Below, one piece after another: positions 59,946-64,000 of a stretch of DNA of 64,000 bases (position 1 is its first letter; each line of letters opens with the position of its first letter). The stretch comes from Kryptolebias marmoratus (Eukaryota; Chordata; Actinopteri; Cyprinodontiformes; Rivulidae): assembly GCF_001649575.2 (NCBI RefSeq), contig NC_051444.1, forward strand, positions 19,272,150-19,336,149, in the 5' to 3' direction. The position numbers and the translations under genes were made by a program. A model generated the notes under the pieces. That model did not search any database. It saw nothing but the letters and a program-made list of their open reading frames with translations, and was not told the DNA's origin.

Positions 59946-62757
59946 TATTAAATATCATTAGCATTATGTTTAAGTATTGCTATAACTGTCATTGGATACA
60001 TATATAAGTTGTAAACACCTGTTGTGCATTTGTATCTCAGTACATACTAAAATGTAAACTATGTCAGTAAAACACCTGGACTCTTTGCTAGACAACAGCA
60101 GTAGAATCAGCATGTGCCACATCTGAGTTGCAGTTATAGTATTTCATGTTATGCAAAGTATACAGAATGTCATTATGAAGTGCTGGAAAAAACTGCAAAT
60201 GGCCGCACAAATTATATTAATGTTATTACTGGAAAGTTATTTACAGTAAAGGTTGCGAGCACACAAGGTTTCCTGTTTTGTGAAAGTAATTCAGATTTCT
60301 TTATTGTGAAAGCGGGAGCAGCATTAGTCTGACTCCTTCACAGATCAGCGTTATCAGAGGATTATTATATCCCGATGGTGACATAAAACAGTCCTTACAG
60401 CTACTCCTAATTCTGCTTGAATGTAACACTTATAGGAAATCCACCCTGTTGTATTAGTTTTCTCAGTTGTGCCATAGCAGGAGCATTTTGTCTTTTTTTT
60501 CACTTTCTCTATAATCCTTTGGGGGGCCTGGGGTTTTCTCCCTTCGGAGATATCATGGCCCTGAGCTGGTTTTATATGGTATGAGATATATTTCACCAGT
60601 CAATCGATGTGGTACAACCCATCTGGGAAGCTGGGGCTGCTCTCTGCTTGTCTTGTGCGCCTGCCTCCTCCTCTTCCTTGTACATTTCGAGGGAATAGCC
60701 ATGATGAGAAAACTGAAAGGGGAAATTTGTCATTGTATCAAATATGTTGAGAGGCATCAGAGAGTGAAGTGCAATTACACAGACACAGAAGGGGGAAACA
60801 TGTCTAGAGAATCACAGCAAAAAAGAAGAGAATGAGGAACTTTTTTTTTCCCCCAGCACAACTTTTCATTATTTCTGACAGTGCAGAAGTACTGTGCAAC
60901 AATTACATTTCTTATAAATTTCTTATGAACTGTTTATTTATCCACTTTGTTGCTTTTTATCAACACTCTAAAAATATGCTGTGCTTTTTTTATCACTGTA
61001 GATCAAATAAGTTTAATTAGAGAGGTCTTACCAATATCTTATGTTTAAAATACAATTTTCAGTAATAAGAAGTATATACTACATGCATAGGCAGTCGACT
61101 AAAATCACATTAGGCCATTAGGCTGCTGTATATCTTTGGACTCCAACTTTTCTTTTTTTCAAACCAGATAACCTTCCCAATCACCCTCTTCACAAGCCAT
61201 ATGCTTCCTTCAGTTTGTCAAAGTCATGGAGTTAAAAAGGGGGTCGAAGACAAGAAAACATCTTCGACCCAGCACGTGAGCATTTGTTTTGAAACATGTA
61301 TAGCAGTTACCATGAGCATCCAATGGGAAGTGACACTTGCCTGCAGCTCTCTCAAGGCTCCAGCCACGATCCGCATCAATCCAAAAACACAGCCGACTCT
61401 CCCGAGATTACTGGCAGCAACAGACAAAAACAAATACACCAAAGAAATTCTGTCCTTGAAAGTAGTCACGTCTCCTTTGATCATTGTTACTGTACAGACG
61501 AGCTCACTTTTAGAGCCGCATGTTCCGAAATAGTTACTTTAATTATTTCAAAGAGTATCCTGATTTACCCTAAAATCTTTTTCTTTTTTTTTTCTTTTGC
61601 AGGGGTGGGGGGTGGGGTGCAAGTACTGTAGGATCTTAGACAAATTTTTAAAGTCGGGAGACACCAACATTGATTTGACACTGCATGGATAACATTTAGG
61701 AAACCACTTTAAAATGCATTAAAAAGGGCAAGATGTTAAAAAAGAAAATCACAACTACATAGTCCATAAGGCCAAACATTTTGGATTTGTTTTCTTTTTT
61801 GGTTGTGCTGTTTCTGCGCTGCAGGTTTTGATGACTGTATTCAGCTGTCTGTGCTGGCGGCAAATTTGTGTCTTCTGTTACTTCTACAGTAGAGCCAACC
61901 CTAAAGCACTTTTTGCATCTCTCATGCCCAGAGTCTTTATAGTGCCATTCAGTTTTTTTTTGTTGTTGTTTGTTTGTTTTGTTTTGTTTCTTGTTTTTTT
62001 TTTATTTTTTTTTTTACAAAATGTCAGTAGTGTCTTTGAATAAAGCAAAAGATGTCCTTCAGTGTTGGTACAGTTATGCTATTTAATGTTTGAAGCAAAT
62101 TTTGCCTTGTAAACACTCAAATTTTGTTCTTGACTTGGACTTGTGGTGATGCAATAAGATCTAAGCGAGTCTGTTATTTTATTTTTTGTACTTTTTTTCC
62201 AACTTGGGAACAGCAGTTTCTGCCCTTTTTGTGTCTGACTCCATTGTTCTGTATGTTTTGCTCTGACTTGCTGTTTGATTAAGGTTAGGCACTTCGTTTA
62301 CAGGAAGTGATGTGTTTGGATTTGGGGATAAAGTATTTGGAGGTTTTGGCAGCAAAACTGGTTTTGGTTTGAGATAAAGTATATTGTTTGACTATATACT
62401 GTTTAACAAAGTTATTCTGAGAAAAAAAAGCTGAACTGTACCAAACAGTGATGTTGGGACAGGTAATGGTGTGCAACATATAATGTGCATGTGGAGTTGT
62501 AGCACAAGCAATTTTCCTTTGGGATGAATCAAAGTCATTCTGATTTTTAATAATGAACTGTGATACAATTGTCAAATGTGCAAACCTTTTTAGTTTTTTT
62601 TTGTTTTTTTTTATCAAACTCTAGTGGTCTTATGTTTACGTCCAACTGGCTCTGCACTGCAGTTGGTGTAATAGTTAGACTGGAGTAAAGATATAGGGTC
62701 AAGTGATGTCATGATGTTTGATGTGTATCAGCTGCCATCTTTTTTTCCCCCCACCAG
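59946..62757. other. Unique sequence, partly CNE-like
   Basis: No complete gene is recognised. The block 60490-60800 has balanced composition and an 84-codon plus frame with one hydrophobic stretch. The block 61200-61540 holds a 110-codon plus frame and a perfect hairpin. T/GTTT-rich low-complexity sequence fills 61948-62020. Confidence 0.45.
61241..61270. repeat. 10-bp perfect stem, 10-base loop hairpin
   Basis: GGGTCGAAGA (61241-61250) and TCTTCGACCC (61261-61270) are exact reverse complements around a 10-base loop. Each arm contains the CpG-bearing hexamer TCGAAG or its complement. Confidence 0.9.
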
Positions 62758-62851
62758 GCCTATGGCCAGTAAAAATGATGGCTCTTATCCACTGCTTCCG
62801 GATGTTGAAATAAACAGTAATGTCAAACCCAAACCAGAAATTTTTAAACAG
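62758..62851 (+). CDS. Candidate internal coding exon, function unknown
   Basis: A strong polypyrimidine tract (CTTTTTTTCCCCCCACCAG) ends with AG at 62756-62757, and CAG|GTTTTA at 62849-62857 gives a plausible donor. The 94-base segment between is open in one frame and reads PMASKNDGSYPLLPDVEINS, then NVKPKPEIFKQ, a hydrophilic, protein-like sequence. It would begin with the last base of a codon and end at a codon boundary. The same frame stays open to a TAG at about 62951-62953. No family is recognised and no partner exon was found in the window, so this remains a weak prediction. Confidence 0.25.
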
Positions 62852-63864
62852 GTTTTAAATAAACTTACCACAAAACATAAAGAAATGTGTGTTTCGTTTA
62901 GTATTTATTTCCAACCCTGTTTATTTTCCCTTAAATGGTGCCACGTTTGTTAGGAAAATGCATTTGTGGGTTGAGCAGCAGAGTTGAGTATGTGGGTTTC
63001 ACTCGTGAAAAACTTGGTAAATCTTCTCTGCTAATACCAAACAGCTTTTTATGCTATTATTTCTTGTTTGGTATTGTTTATGGGATGATTGAAGTCTTAA
63101 GAAACAAGACAAATTGGCAATTTAACAATTTATTCATTTAACAAACATGGGTCTATGTAGCATACGGAAGAACCATACACAGTCAGAAGAGCCTGGCACC
63201 TCCTCCATATACTGCACACCAAGTCACACATTTTGCGCGGGGTTTATAACATTTTGCTGTCAAAAATGTTGAGTTTGTTACACAATAGTCTATAATTCTT
63301 TAATACATTTTATACAAAGTGATGGATGGTATTCATGATGTGTGAATGAGAAAAATGAAAAATTATCCCTAAGCTGTTTTTCTATGGTAACAAAAAGTTG
63401 ACATAGGGAGAAAGTTGAAAAACACTGACCTGGGAATCAATGCTCATTTCCTGTTTACAGCCAGGAGTCGGCCATGACTATTCCATAATATTTGCACTGT
63501 GTTTATTACTGTGACCATGACAGCAAAGGTCCTAAAACTTTATTACTGCACACAGAGAAGCACAAGCTTTCCATAAGCCTTATCAAATTCATATGTGTTT
63601 GAGTTTCTGCATCTATATTTTTACTGTAAAATTCATCAGACCCAATGATTTATGGAGGATTTTTCAGTCATTTTAATTGTGTTTGTGTACTGTCATGTGT
63701 TTTCTTTAGCTACAGCTGGTTGATTAAACTCCCAGTCAGACAAAAGTGTGAAAATATGTTCTGAAGGCAAAACATCTTGGTTTGTTTGAAGTATAAATTA
63801 TGTTGTAAAGCTGTTTCCCATGTTTGTCACCAAAAGGGTGAACTTTTGTCTGTCACATGCACTG
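62852..63864. other. Unique AT-rich sequence
   Basis: No gene or recognised repeat is present. Confidence 0.5.
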
Positions 63865-64000
63865 GCGGCGCCAGGGGGGCGCTAGGGGGTGCTATAGCTC
63901 CCCCTGGAAAAGTCATAGCACCCCCGTAGCACCCCCAAGCAAAGGCATAACCGGGGTATGTGTGGGACATGTCCCCCACTTCCCTTATGTATGCCCTATA
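63865..64000. mobile_element. Start of a GC-rich interspersed repeat running off the window
   Basis: GGCGGCGCCAGGGGGGCGCT, GGGGGTGCTATAGCTCCCCC, ATAGCACCCCCGTAGCACCC and GGACATGTCCCCCACTTCCC form a distinctive block of GGGGGTGCTAT and its complement. It resembles a fish repeat known for phrases such as GTAGCACCCCC and GACATGTCCCCCC. The right end is outside the window and the class is unknown. Confidence 0.45.

Overview
This is a gene-poor, AT-rich vertebrate window and almost certainly comes from a teleost fish. The argument is the kind of interspersed DNA present: a tRNA-headed SINE with an (ATGG)n tail, L2-, Rex1- and Nimb/RTE-like LINE debris, Tc1/mariner remnants of familiar fish types, Ty3/Gypsy-like LTRs, and long TCTA and CA/TA/TG microsatellites. 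I found no convincing complete protein-coding gene, no rRNA and no intact tRNA. It reads as a gene desert or the inside of a very large intron. There is one assembly gap (209 N) and one single N.

Positions 1-14 kb are the most TE-dense. They hold a split L2-like LINE, a SINE with a perfect 15-bp target duplication, a clean solo LTR with a perfect 5-bp duplication, two fused LINE fragments, a 20-bp palindrome containing the POU-dimer MORE sequence, a non-autonomous Tc1/mariner-type element and a second SINE. Positions 14-22 kb are mostly unique, with blocks that look like conserved noncoding elements. Positions 22-31.5 kb carry a terminal-inverted-repeat element, a TCTA array, pieces of a LINE 5' leader, a Rex1-like LINE fragment, two virtually identical LTR copies 4.8 kb apart (the first cut by the N gap), and a CpG-richer block with ETS- and ZNF143-like motifs that could be a promoter. 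Positions 34-38 kb hold a compound microsatellite with a Tc1-like transposon inserted in it, then a LINE C-terminal fragment. Positions 38-64 kb are largely unique, with a third, older SINE, a palindromic CA/TA/TG array, short transposase and LINE fragments, one weak candidate exon at 62.76 kb, and the start of another repeat at the right edge.

The parts connect mainly as a mobile-element community. The SINE tail matches the tail of the LINE seen at 37.0-37.5 and 59.9 kb, which suggests that LINE as its mobilising partner. The TCTA array starts exactly where a LINE-type 3' end stops. No new enzymatic or defence system is visible. The most interesting leads are regulatory or structural: the MORE palindrome, the promoter-like block near 30.5 kb, the twin LTRs and several perfect hairpins. 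TE family names come from remembered consensus patterns, not from a database search.
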